A stretch of 64,000 bases of DNA. Source: CAZRIE01 sp964600075 (lineage in GTDB: Bacteria > Bacteroidota > Bacteroidia > Flavobacteriales > Flavobacteriaceae). How positions within the stretch are numbered: the first letter of the stretch is position 1; every line of letters begins with the position of its first letter. Positions 33,000-41,580 of the stretch are shown one piece after another. The notes under the pieces are model-generated. The model worked only from the letters and a program-made list of their open reading frames with translations, did no database searches and was not told the origin of the DNA. The translations under genes and the position numbers were made by a program. Location of the stretch: positions 15,870 through 79,869 of the forward strand of contig CAZRIE010000008.1 in assembly GCA_964600075.1 (NCBI GenBank), given 5' to 3'.

Positions 33000-33733
33000 T
33001 TTTTGAAAATGTCAATAAACTTCTGAAAAATAGTTCGTTTCGTCGTATATATTCCATCGACAACTACTTCGCCCATAAGTTCAATATCGGCATCGTTAAA
33101 TGCGATATTGATATTAATGATTTTAGAATTACTCGAATTTACTTCGTACTCCTTAGTATCATATCCGATGTAACTGAAAATCAAAACATTACCTATTTTT
33201 AAGGTTTTTGGGTACTCGAATTTTCCGTAGAAGTCAGTAGTAATGCCATCGGCGGTTCCTTTTAGAACAACATTGACACCGGCCAAAGGCAAATTGTCTT
33301 CATCGACTACCGTACCATTTACCGTATAACTCTCTTGAATGGTTCCACCGATGAATTCGCTTTTTTGAGTGGTGCCTATTTCGGTTTGTTGGTTAGTTTT
33401 TAAATCACTCGTCTGCTGCGCAGTCATTTTTGAAACTGCGCAAAAGACCAATAGTAAAAAACTCATTGTTCCGATACCTGTGGTCAAGAAGTTGGCATTT
33501 TTGATCGTATCCACGTTATTTTGATAACTGTCTATTTGTGAGTTTTTAAATCGACCATATGTTGATGCGGAAGTAGTACAGAGAGAATCCATAAGTTCTG
33601 TTTGTGACATTTCGGTAAAATCAATAACCTCTTTTTCGCAGGATGTACAAAAGCCTCCTTTCGCTGTTTTTATAAATTCTTCAAATCTTTCGGTACAAGG
33701 CTTTTTCACGGAAATACTAAATGTTGTTTTCAT
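32996..33733 (-). CDS. Cys-ribbon / single membrane helix / carboxypeptidase-like regulatory domain protein
   Basis: A 245-residue protein from the ATG at 33733. An N-terminal cytoplasmic part has a C-x2-C pair (GGFCTSCEKEVIDFTEM), resembling a small zinc-ribbon. One membrane helix (about 86-105, TTGIGTMSFLLLVFCAV) follows. The C-terminal half is a carboxypeptidase-like regulatory domain (YTVNGTVVDEDNLPLAGVNVVLKG, then FSYIGYDTKEYEV) and ends in a GEVVVDGIY segment. In Bacteroidota such domains occur on TonB receptors; here no barrel follows. Coupled to the transglutaminase-like gene. Role unknown. Confidence 0.75.
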   Translation of the reverse strand: MKTTFSISVKKPCTERFEEFIKTAKGGFCTSCEKEVIDFTEMSQTELMDSLCTTSASTYGRFKNSQIDSYQNNVDTIKNANFLTTGIGTMSFLLLVFCAVSKMTAQQTSDLKTNQQTEIGTTQKSEFIGGTIQESYTVNGTVVDEDNLPLAGVNVVLKGTADGITTDFYGKFEYPKTLKIGNVLIFSYIGYDTKEYEVNSSNSKIININIAFNDADIELMGEVVVDGIYTTKRTIFQKFIDIFKK

Positions 33734-33789
33734 AGTTCTTTGGTTTAAATTGTATACCACTAAACTATGCTGTAATCTACGTTCTTGAA

Positions 33790-33843
33790 ATCGCTAATTA
33801 GGCGATACTCACTTTTGCACGGTAAACCCACCGTTTCAGTGAG
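33790..33843. other. Two adjacent inverted repeats between the A2M and CPD genes
   Basis: ATCGC (33790-33794) with GCGAT (33802-33806), and CTCACT (33808-33813) with AGTGAG (33838-33843) enclosing ACGGT (33819-33823) and ACCGT (33830-33834). There is no T-run, so a simple terminator is unlikely; an mRNA-processing or partial termination site in the minus-strand transcript is possible. Confidence 0.35.
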
Positions 33844-33882
33844 CGTAAGCTAATATGCCTGTCTGGTGAAGTTAATGATTTC

Positions 33883-36800
33883 CTATCTTACCTCAACGCG
33901 CACTCCTTCCGAATGGCTTGAAAACTCCGGCGCGTACATGCTCTGAATGGTCGTAATGCCATTACTGAATTCTCCGGCATTATTTACACGCAGGTCATAC
34001 TCGAAAACATAAACCCCTTTTGGCAAGTAATCAAAAAAGAAATTGGTACTGGCATCCTTAGTGCTTTCGTAATAGCCAAGACCGTCTTGCCATTTGTATT
34101 GTGACAATACATTTATAGGTTCAAAGCCAGCGGCCCGCATATCTTTCATATGTACGAATTCCATATCACGGTCGGAACGGAGTTCGATGCGTACACGAAC
34201 CATATCACCTACTTCCAAATCAGTTGTTTCGGTTATTTCTGAAATCTCTTCTCCCGTATGCGTATTCTTCTTTAAGAATAATTTTTTCTTCAATTTTAAA
34301 GGGGTCTCCGCTGAAGTGATTTTATCCAAATCCTCGAAATATTGCCAGTAGAGTGCACCCCAAGCGATACCTTCCCCTTTTTTACTTATCTGTACTTCGG
34401 CCATTTTAGGTTTTACTTCGTTGCCATTCCAAGAAGTTTTGAAGTAGCCCGTGCCGGATTCGACTTTGACATTTTCCAGTTGTGTGGGTTTTATTTTTTC
34501 TCCTCCTACAAGCACATCTACGACATCCGTCACTGAAAGCCACTCGTTTCCTTGTAGCAATAGTGCATAGATCGCTTCTGTCGTAGCCTTGGTAGTTTTC
34601 CATTGGTTGGTCTGTTTATTTTTTAATAACCAGATTTTGAGATTGTCGATAGTTTTTATATCGTTTTCGATTTCACTGAAAGCCTCAATAAGTAAAGCTT
34701 GAGTTTCAATCGGAGCCTGATACCAGTGCCATGAAGCAGTATTTTCTTTCCAATACATACCCAATTCTTCAGAGTTGATACTGTTTTCCTTTAAAGACTT
34801 CAATATTTTAGCGGATGTCTTTGTGTCATCCATTCGGTGTAAGGCCAATACCAACATACCTTTGGAATAGAGTCCTTTTTTTGTCCAATACTTTTGGGCC
34901 TGACCTTGGTAATATGCAGTGATTTCATTTACCTTTTTAGAGGTTTTGAACTCCTTAAAAAAGCTACGCATGTATAAATAATTTATCTGCGTTTGGCTTA
35001 AATGATCTTCATTTATATCTGTCGCGTACTTCTTCATTCGGTTGTACGCGGCTATAAACTCCGAGTCTAGATAAGCGATTGCTTTTTGAATCACTGGTTT
35101 GGTAACTTCCGTTTCTGCTGCGCTCAACGTGACATTAAGTTTTTTAAGATGCCCCAGACCAATAACTATGTGTTGTGTGATAAACCGATTGTCCGGACCG
35201 CCATTGAACCATGCCCATGCCCCGGACGTTTTTTGATTATTTTTCAACTTGTTCAACGCTGTGGCCTGCTCGTTCTTCATTTTATCCAAATTAAACAAAA
35301 GTGCGATACGTTTTTTCTGTTCGGTTTCCGATTGAGCATCACGGAGCCATGGGGTCTCTTGGATCAAAAGTGATTTCAGTTCCTCGTTCTTTTCCAGATT
35401 ACTGATCAAGTCATCGGAGTTCGCCCATTGTTGAAATACGTCCTGAATTCTAGGATTCGAATTCGCGATATGGCTGGCCAAAGTATTCGCATAATATCGG
35501 GCAAAAGTCTGCTCGTTACATTCGTACGGATATTCCATTAGATAGGGCAAGGCCTGTACCGCATACCAAGCTGGGTTTGAAGTAATTTCCAATGTTAGCT
35601 GGTGATTGCGCAACGTAGTCGATGTATTATCCTTCAATTTTTCTAAAACAAAAGTTTTGGTCTGGTTGCTGCCCACCCACATCGGAAGCGTTTCCGTAAC
35701 CAACATTCGATTGGTCAATACAGGAAGTACGTTCTGTTCCCCATCACTAAAATCACCTGCTTTGGCAATGATTGTATATTGTATGGCCTGAACCCCTTCT
35801 GGAATCTTTAAACGCCAAGAAACTTGGGTGTTGTTCAATGAGTCGACCCTAAAGTTTACTTCACCAAGGCCCACTATGGCTGCTGCATCTTTATCCCCCT
35901 CTGCCTGCGGCATCTCCCCCGGGAGAGGAGAAATAAGTATTTTTTTTGAGATATTCTTTCCTGTTACAGCATCTACCAGCTCCAATTTCGCCAGACCAGA
36001 AAGGGTCTTGTCGGTTAGATTTGCGATTTTAGTGCTTATGGTAATTTCATCGCCCTCCCTCAAAAATCGGGGTGCATTGGGTATGATTATCAATTCTTTT
36101 TGGGTTACGGTTTGTAAGGTGGTCACTGCGCTCTGTAACGATTTGGTATGGGCCAGTAATTGTAATTTCCATTTGGTAAGTGCCTCTGGAGTAGTAAAAC
36201 TAAAGGAGATATTACCTTCTTCATCGGTTTGCAATTGCGGAAAGAAAAAGGCCGTTTCCTGAAGGTTTTTACGGATTTTCACATCGTCGAATGCGGTTTC
36301 TTGTCCTTCTTTTTCTTCGTTGTGCTCCTCTTTGGGTTGCTGTTTTTCCGGTTTGTTTGCCTGACCGCCTTTATTTTCGGTACTACCATACCCAATTGTT
36401 ACAACCTCATCCAAAGCTGCTTTGTCAGCTTCCATTTCCATAGCTGCACTTTCAGTAGGTGCGCTTATAGCCATCGGGGCAGCACCTCTCATCGTTCTGA
36501 ATCTAAGATTATTTCCAAAGTACAGTCCGAACCATTCGAACGCATCATAATATTGCGGTTTAAAACTATAGGTTTTATTATCGAGATAGGTTCGAAACGA
36601 ACTGGTGCCAAAACTGTTATTGGCATTGGTATAGCTATTCGAGTAATAGGTAGGCCGCATCAACGGATTAAAACTCCAGTTATGACCTTGGAAGGCATCC
36701 AATGATGCATCGTACATACTGGCTAGTAATTCCGCAGCAACTTTATCGCCTTTTGGACCTTTGATCTTGAACGACCAGATTTCGTCCGTTCCTGGTTGCA

Positions 36801-39800
36801 GTTTGTTACGAAAGGTTACCGTCTCGATTTCAAGGTCTGTTGGTGGATAGGGCACCGAAACTGCCAAAGAACCCGACTGAAACGAATTGTAGGCCGAAAA
36901 GCTATAATTGATGGCAAAACCGCCCAAATCATCAACAGTAACAGGAACAGTAAAAGTTTTCGAATTGTCGCTCAAACGAACCAGCTGCGTATCGATTATT
37001 TTCCTGTCTTTTTCTGCAAAAACGGAAACGGTAAGATCCGTGGCGCTTGACGACAAGGTCACTTCTAGGTCGTCGCCAGCGCTATAGGTGTCTTTGTCGG
37101 TCTTGATATGGAACAATTGGTTGTCAGCCAACTTTTTGTCATTGTCACTGATTACGGTGGTCTGTGCTACATCTTTGACGATTTGCCCAAACTTGTCCCT
37201 GGTTTCCAATTCGATTACATATTTCCCGGAAGCCCATTTTTTAATTGCTCCGATTCCGATTTCTGTAGCTTTCCCTGTATCGAATTTCGCCTGCCAGACC
37301 ATCTTTCCTTTCTCCCAATTGATCGGGTCATGTTCATTGGAAAAAGCATCATGGGGAAATAGTTTCTTGAATTCCTCTTTGTCCCAAGTTGCATAATCGG
37401 GTGCCGCCCAAGGTCTGGGTCGCAGTACATGTTCGGGAGCCTTTAATCTGTACATTTTAAGCGTTCCCTGCGCAGGTACGAACTGTCCGTTCAGATTGCT
37501 GGTAGATAGCGTTAACCGATTGTCCTTTTTATCCTTGTACAAAGGGTCTGGCACATTGATAGTTGCCGTTAGGGCGTGGTAGCCGACCGTAACAAATGTA
37601 GTTACGCTGTGCGTTTCCCCATTGATGTCCGTTACATCAGCGGTCACCTCATAATTAAAAGTGGGCAGGTTTTTTTTCGATACGCCGTTATCGGGTAGGG
37701 CTTTAAAATTAATGGCGTACTTACCTGCGGCATCCGTGGTAGTTTCGCCGTGGGCTATTTCCTGTGGGGTACTATTATAATACGGATAATGCCAATAATA
37801 CCATCGCGGAAAATAGACCGCTCTTTTAACGCGATAGCTAACCTTAGCGTCGGTGATCATACTTCCGGCAAAAGCTGTTGCCGTTCCGTTTACGGTTACG
37901 ATGTCGTTTACTTTATAGGTCTCCGTGATAGGCTCGAAAGAAGGTTCGAATTTTGGTCGTTTATACTCCTCTATCGAAAAATCCGTACGGCCGTTCAGTG
38001 CAACTTTCTTTGCATTTACTTGTAATGAAAAATTACCTGTTAGACCTGTATTCGGCAGGATAAATTCCCCCGAAAACGAACCATATGCGTTGGTCTTGAA
38101 GTGTTGCGTGCCAACGGTTTGTCCGTTAACATCCTTGAGTTCGACCGTAGCTAGCGTATTTTCCAGAATAGCGGATACACCTTGGGTATTCTTTATGGCG
38201 ATACCCTTGAAATAAAGGGGTTGCCCGGGCCTGTAGATACTTCGGTCCGTAAACAGAAAACAGGAGTAATCGGTATACTTCGGATTGGTGTCATACTTTT
38301 CATTGATGTAGTATTCGCCAAAAAAGGCCTTTTCTTCTGAACGGGAAACGACTACGTTGACATTGCTCCAATTTTCGTTGGATAAGGGTATGCTGACCCT
38401 TCCCATTTTGTCGGTAGTCAGGGTTTTGTTTAGCTGAGGTTTGTTGTAATTTCTTAAATACGAAAAGTTAAGCTTGGCCCCTGAAATCGGCTCGCCGTTA
38501 TGTCGGTCGATGACCTGATAAATAAACTGTGTCGCGGTGTGGGTTTCGATCAAGGCCATATCGGTGACCTGAACCGGACTAAATGCAAAGGTTTTGTTTT
38601 CGCTGTCTTTTGGGGTAGCTAAAATTACATACTGTCCGTTTTCTAAAGGAGGCAACAAGATTTCCGTATTGTGTTGCCGATAGTCCATCTCATTTTTGAC
38701 GCTGGCTTCCCATTTTTTGGTGAGGGGTAGTTTTTGAATGAACGCCAACTGCTTCGATTGGGGATACAGGCTGTTCAATTCCTTCAGTTCGCCCTGTGAA
38801 ATTTTATGTGCAGTAAGCTGTAATCCATCGAGATTTTTATAATTCACCAACAACCGTGAAGGTTTTTTAATGGGAATGTGTCGCTCAATATTTAATTGCA
38901 GGCTCGTGGCCAAAATTTGTGATTTTAGGGCTTTGCACTTGTCCGCTGCCCTACTATCGGGAAATTTTGCGATAACACGTTCACAGAGCTCCAAAGCATC
39001 TTTTTGTTTCCATCGGCTTTCTTCGTTTACCTTGACTTGGTAGGTGTTACCCTGTTGATGGTACAATCGTGCGATTTCATAGGTGTACAAAGCGGAGGCT
39101 TCATGTTGTTTCAGATTCTCCGCCGAGTTTTGTAGAACCTCTAAGTAGACTTCATCTTTAGTCTGAAATACGGCATTTTGATAAGTGAAACCCAAACGAT
39201 CGATATCTATAGCTACAAGTGCATCCAATTTTGGCTCTGAAAAATGAAATTTCAACAAGTCTTGATAAATAAGCAATGCCTTTGATTGTAAAGAAGTGGC
39301 ATCGTGTATATCGATTTTTCGTTGTGTGAATTCATAGGCTTCACATAATAGCTGTGGATCATTGATTTCGAACTTGTCGGCAGGTCTGGTAATACTGTTT
39401 TCGGTGGTGCTATAAAATTCGAGGGCGGTATGGGCCAACACATGGAAAAGGGTAGGGCGATAGGTCTCAGAATCGGGTTGATTTTTAAGAATTTTTTTGA
39501 AATCCTCTAAACCCGTTTTTTGAAGTTCTGCTTTATTTTCTAAAGAAGCGTCAAAATGAATGCCGATTTCATGGAATAGGGTAGTCAGATCCCAAGTTCT
39601 AAAATCAGTTGTATCGACTTTGGTTTCCGTTTTGGTACGATTGTAGAATTGATGGCGGTTTTGTTGGAAATAGCGCCAGAATAGTTTTGCCAAATAACTT
39701 TCCAAAATATTTTTTGTCGGGAATTGTGCCTTTTCGATTTCCGATTTGAAATTGTTGATGATGCTTAATTGCGCATCCTCCTCAAGGGTCATCACATATT

Positions 39801-40020
39801 TTGAGGCGTACAGCAATGCCTTTACGGTTTGGGCCGAATTCTTATCCTTTTTTGCCTTTTTAGAAATGGAATCGACAACTTTTAAGGCGGATTTGGTCAA
39901 TGCTTCGCTTTCAAGTTTTTGCACCTTTTTCCAAAGTGCTACATATGAACCGTCATTGCCTTGTGCCTGTGCCATTTGAGAAAAAAGGAGTATCGTCAAT
40001 AATAGGGATAGCTTCTTCAT
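33883..40020 (-). CDS. Alpha-2-macroglobulin family protein
   Basis: A 2045-residue exported protein (ATG 40020; signal peptide MKKLSLLLTILLFSQMAQAQ). Bacterial A2Ms are thought to trap proteases. The order is: helical N-terminal region, MG domains with PGQPLYFKGIAIK, a Lys/Glu/Pro-rich linker at ~1195-1240 in the bait position, the PF00207 domain from ~1243 (KIRKNLQETAFFFPQL), the thioester CNEQ at Cys1501 in the alpha-alpha barrel region, and a receptor-binding-like C-terminus. There is no lipobox. Two oddities lie at 36382-36414 and 35894-35931. No pbpC neighbour. Confidence 0.9.
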   Translation of the reverse strand: MKKLSLLLTILLFSQMAQAQGNDGSYVALWKKVQKLESEALTKSALKVVDSISKKAKKDKNSAQTVKALLYASKYVMTLEEDAQLSIINNFKSEIEKAQFPTKNILESYLAKLFWRYFQQNRHQFYNRTKTETKVDTTDFRTWDLTTLFHEIGIHFDASLENKAELQKTGLEDFKKILKNQPDSETYRPTLFHVLAHTALEFYSTTENSITRPADKFEINDPQLLCEAYEFTQRKIDIHDATSLQSKALLIYQDLLKFHFSEPKLDALVAIDIDRLGFTYQNAVFQTKDEVYLEVLQNSAENLKQHEASALYTYEIARLYHQQGNTYQVKVNEESRWKQKDALELCERVIAKFPDSRAADKCKALKSQILATSLQLNIERHIPIKKPSRLLVNYKNLDGLQLTAHKISQGELKELNSLYPQSKQLAFIQKLPLTKKWEASVKNEMDYRQHNTEILLPPLENGQYVILATPKDSENKTFAFSPVQVTDMALIETHTATQFIYQVIDRHNGEPISGAKLNFSYLRNYNKPQLNKTLTTDKMGRVSIPLSNENWSNVNVVVSRSEEKAFFGEYYINEKYDTNPKYTDYSCFLFTDRSIYRPGQPLYFKGIAIKNTQGVSAILENTLATVELKDVNGQTVGTQHFKTNAYGSFSGEFILPNTGLTGNFSLQVNAKKVALNGRTDFSIEEYKRPKFEPSFEPITETYKVNDIVTVNGTATAFAGSMITDAKVSYRVKRAVYFPRWYYWHYPYYNSTPQEIAHGETTTDAAGKYAINFKALPDNGVSKKNLPTFNYEVTADVTDINGETHSVTTFVTVGYHALTATINVPDPLYKDKKDNRLTLSTSNLNGQFVPAQGTLKMYRLKAPEHVLRPRPWAAPDYATWDKEEFKKLFPHDAFSNEHDPINWEKGKMVWQAKFDTGKATEIGIGAIKKWASGKYVIELETRDKFGQIVKDVAQTTVISDNDKKLADNQLFHIKTDKDTYSAGDDLEVTLSSSATDLTVSVFAEKDRKIIDTQLVRLSDNSKTFTVPVTVDDLGGFAINYSFSAYNSFQSGSLAVSVPYPPTDLEIETVTFRNKLQPGTDEIWSFKIKGPKGDKVAAELLASMYDASLDAFQGHNWSFNPLMRPTYYSNSYTNANNSFGTSSFRTYLDNKTYSFKPQYYDAFEWFGLYFGNNLRFRTMRGAAPMAISAPTESAAMEMEADKAALDEVVTIGYGSTENKGGQANKPEKQQPKEEHNEEKEGQETAFDDVKIRKNLQETAFFFPQLQTDEEGNISFSFTTPEALTKWKLQLLAHTKSLQSAVTTLQTVTQKELIIIPNAPRFLREGDEITISTKIANLTDKTLSGLAKLELVDAVTGKNISKKILISPLPGEMPQAEGDKDAAAIVGLGEVNFRVDSLNNTQVSWRLKIPEGVQAIQYTIIAKAGDFSDGEQNVLPVLTNRMLVTETLPMWVGSNQTKTFVLEKLKDNTSTTLRNHQLTLEITSNPAWYAVQALPYLMEYPYECNEQTFARYYANTLASHIANSNPRIQDVFQQWANSDDLISNLEKNEELKSLLIQETPWLRDAQSETEQKKRIALLFNLDKMKNEQATALNKLKNNQKTSGAWAWFNGGPDNRFITQHIVIGLGHLKKLNVTLSAAETEVTKPVIQKAIAYLDSEFIAAYNRMKKYATDINEDHLSQTQINYLYMRSFFKEFKTSKKVNEITAYYQGQAQKYWTKKGLYSKGMLVLALHRMDDTKTSAKILKSLKENSINSEELGMYWKENTASWHWYQAPIETQALLIEAFSEIENDIKTIDNLKIWLLKNKQTNQWKTTKATTEAIYALLLQGNEWLSVTDVVDVLVGGEKIKPTQLENVKVESGTGYFKTSWNGNEVKPKMAEVQISKKGEGIAWGALYWQYFEDLDKITSAETPLKLKKKLFLKKNTHTGEEISEITETTDLEVGDMVRVRIELRSDRDMEFVHMKDMRAAGFEPINVLSQYKWQDGLGYYESTKDASTNFFFDYLPKGVYVFEYDLRVNNAGEFSNGITTIQSMYAPEFSSHSEGVRVEVR
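35894..35931. repeat. Palindromic dispersed-repeat-like element inside the A2M gene
   Basis: A G+C-rich block with outer arms CCTCT/AGAGG and two inner hairpins, TGCC-TGC-GGCA and CTCCC-CC-GGGAG. It resembles short palindromic elements dispersed in many genomes. It is read in frame, encoding SPLPGEMPQAEGD (about residues 1364-1376), where the flanking protein otherwise reads as a continuous beta-sandwich. No second copy is present in the window. Confidence 0.5.
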
Positions 40021-40079
40021 AAGTATAAAATTACGGAACAAAGATTTACAAAACCCATGCTATGGGCAACTATAACTTA

Positions 40080-40170
40080 GGGAAGTCAGGTTTTGAATGA
40101 GTGAGGCCACTAGCTTCCGAAGGGAGAACTCTCACTCAAAAGGATTTCGCCCTTCAGGGGCTAGGGGCTT
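40080..40170. repeat. Palindrome-rich spacer upstream of the A2M gene
   Basis: The spacer holds GTGAG/CTCAC arms and a GCCC-TTCAG-GGGC hairpin, more G+C-rich than the intergenic DNA around it. It looks like a decayed dispersed repeat; it holds no ORF. It lies between the A2M start and the SDR 3' end. Confidence 0.3.
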
Positions 40171-40954
40171 ATAGCGACTTCAACAACCCACCATCGATAG
40201 GAATTTGGGTTCCCGTGATATAGGCAGCTTGGTCAGAGGCCAAAAAGGCCACTAAATACCCATATTCCTTAGGGTCTCCGATACGCTTAACAGGAACTTT
40301 CGATTCCATATCCGCGCGAACGTCGCTGGCAGGGATACCCAACTGTTCCGCTTTTTTAGCGTTGAGCTGTTCGATGCGTACGGTGTCAAAATAGCCTGTA
40401 AGGATGCTATTTACCGTAATATTATACTCACCGACAGCGGTTGCCAAAGACTTCGCCCATGTAACGACAGCTGCCCTGATAGTATTCGAAAGTGCCAAAT
40501 ATGATAAGGGCTCCTTAACCGATACCGAAGCCACGTTGATGATTCGCCCCCATGTATTTTTCTGCATTTGTTGCAGTGCCAATTCCGTGGTAAAGACTAC
40601 GGTTTTGAATAGCAGGTCAAAAGCTTGTTGGTAGTCTTCGGTATGTTTCTCCAAGGCGTTGCCTGCAGAAGGGCCTTGGGTATTGTTTACTAAAATATCG
40701 ATTGTATTGTTTTCGAAATAGGTTGAAATGATAGTTGCATAGCCTTCGAAATCGGAGAAATCGACGACCAGATATTGGTGCTTTTGACCTTGATCGGTAG
40801 GAAGGTTTGCAACGATGTGCTTCAATTTATCGGCACTGCGTGACATCAACGTAACACTTGCTCCACTCTCGGCCAATTGTTGGGCAATCGCCTTTCCGAT
40901 ACCTCCGCTGCTGCCACCTACTAGGGCCCTCTTTCTATTTAGGTTTATGTTCAT
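40169..40954 (-). CDS. Divergent short-chain dehydrogenase/reductase
   Basis: A 261-residue SDR. The cofactor motif is GGSSGGIGKA (TGxxxGIG-like), then NNTQGPSAG (NNAG equivalent) and GRIINVASVSV with the conserved Ser. The usual YxxxK is not intact: the region reads PLSYLALSNTIRAAV, with no Lys at Y+4. This pattern is known from a subgroup of beta-ketoacyl-ACP reductase-like SDRs that lack the canonical pair. Cofactor binding is likely, but the reaction is uncertain. C-terminal GTQIPIDGGLLKSL is standard. Confidence 0.85.
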   Translation of the reverse strand: MNINLNRKRALVGGSSGGIGKAIAQQLAESGASVTLMSRSADKLKHIVANLPTDQGQKHQYLVVDFSDFEGYATIISTYFENNTIDILVNNTQGPSAGNALEKHTEDYQQAFDLLFKTVVFTTELALQQMQKNTWGRIINVASVSVKEPLSYLALSNTIRAAVVTWAKSLATAVGEYNITVNSILTGYFDTVRIEQLNAKKAEQLGIPASDVRADMESKVPVKRIGDPKEYGYLVAFLASDQAAYITGTQIPIDGGLLKSL

Positions 40955-41021
40955 TGGGTATTAGTTAAAAGTTAAACGCGCCTTACCATTAACGATTAGC
41001 CATTAATCGAGGCTTTTTTGC

Positions 41022-41321
41022 TTAACTAAGGTAAAGGAATCTCAACACAAAAGAAAGACCCCAAAGATTAATAGTACGATTGTAACGATCCAATGAAAAA
41101 AAATTGTCAGGGTCGTTGGTAGACCATGTGCCGCCTAGAGTTTTACCGCCCCCAAGATCAGGGAAAAGTTGAAAGGTCTTATTGGCTTCGTCCGAGTCTT
41201 TGTTACAGACTGTTACGGCACCATCAGTGCCGGCACATTGGGCCAATACATAGTTGAAAACAGGTGCGAATAATACAAGCAACCCTTTTAGAGAGGGGGT
41301 CAGTAGATTTGGGTAGGTCAG
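41022..41321 (-). pseudogene. Remnant of a large secreted surface protein (N-terminal fragment)
   Basis: A ~100-codon open frame without an ATG. It carries a signal-peptide-like stretch (LLVLFAPVFNYVLA) and CAGTDGAVTVCNKD, FPDLGGGKTLGGTWST and NDPDNFFSLDR, which looks like the first domain of long flavobacterial surface or T9SS-exported adhesins. After about INLWG the similarity ends in unrelated residues and a stop. No downstream domains, C-terminal sorting domain or start codon remain. It is best read as a degraded fragment; a genuine small gene is less likely. Confidence 0.4.
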
Positions 41322-41555
41322 TACTGCTTATTTAGAACAGAAATACTTCCGGTTCGATAGCACAAAAGTAATTTTGTGGTTAGGCGACGAACAATAAATG
41401 TTGTAGACGCCTGGTTTTGACGGGTGAATCTTACGAAATACGCAGCAAGGCAATGTGCAAATCGTGTATTTCATCGATATTTGTTTCCTTTTTACCCATA
41501 GTTTTTTCTATCAAATCGTGTTTGCCTTCTCAGAATTTTTCCAAAAATCAATTCC

Positions 41556-41563
41556 TATATTTG
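41556..41563 (+). promoter_or_regulatory. Candidate -7 box of mpl
   Basis: TATATTTG matches TAnnTTTG. It ends 8 nt before an in-frame ATG (41572) and 17 nt before the ATG at 41581. The short distance suggests a leaderless or near-leaderless message. Confidence 0.4.
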
Positions 41564-41580
41564 CTGGAAATATGGAGTAC

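Noticed and set aside
35828..36705. Antisense open frames of 144 and 158 codons in the A2M gene
   Set aside because: They mirror the A2M coding frame, which has a continuous thioester protein; hydrophobic runs are not enough to support a gene.
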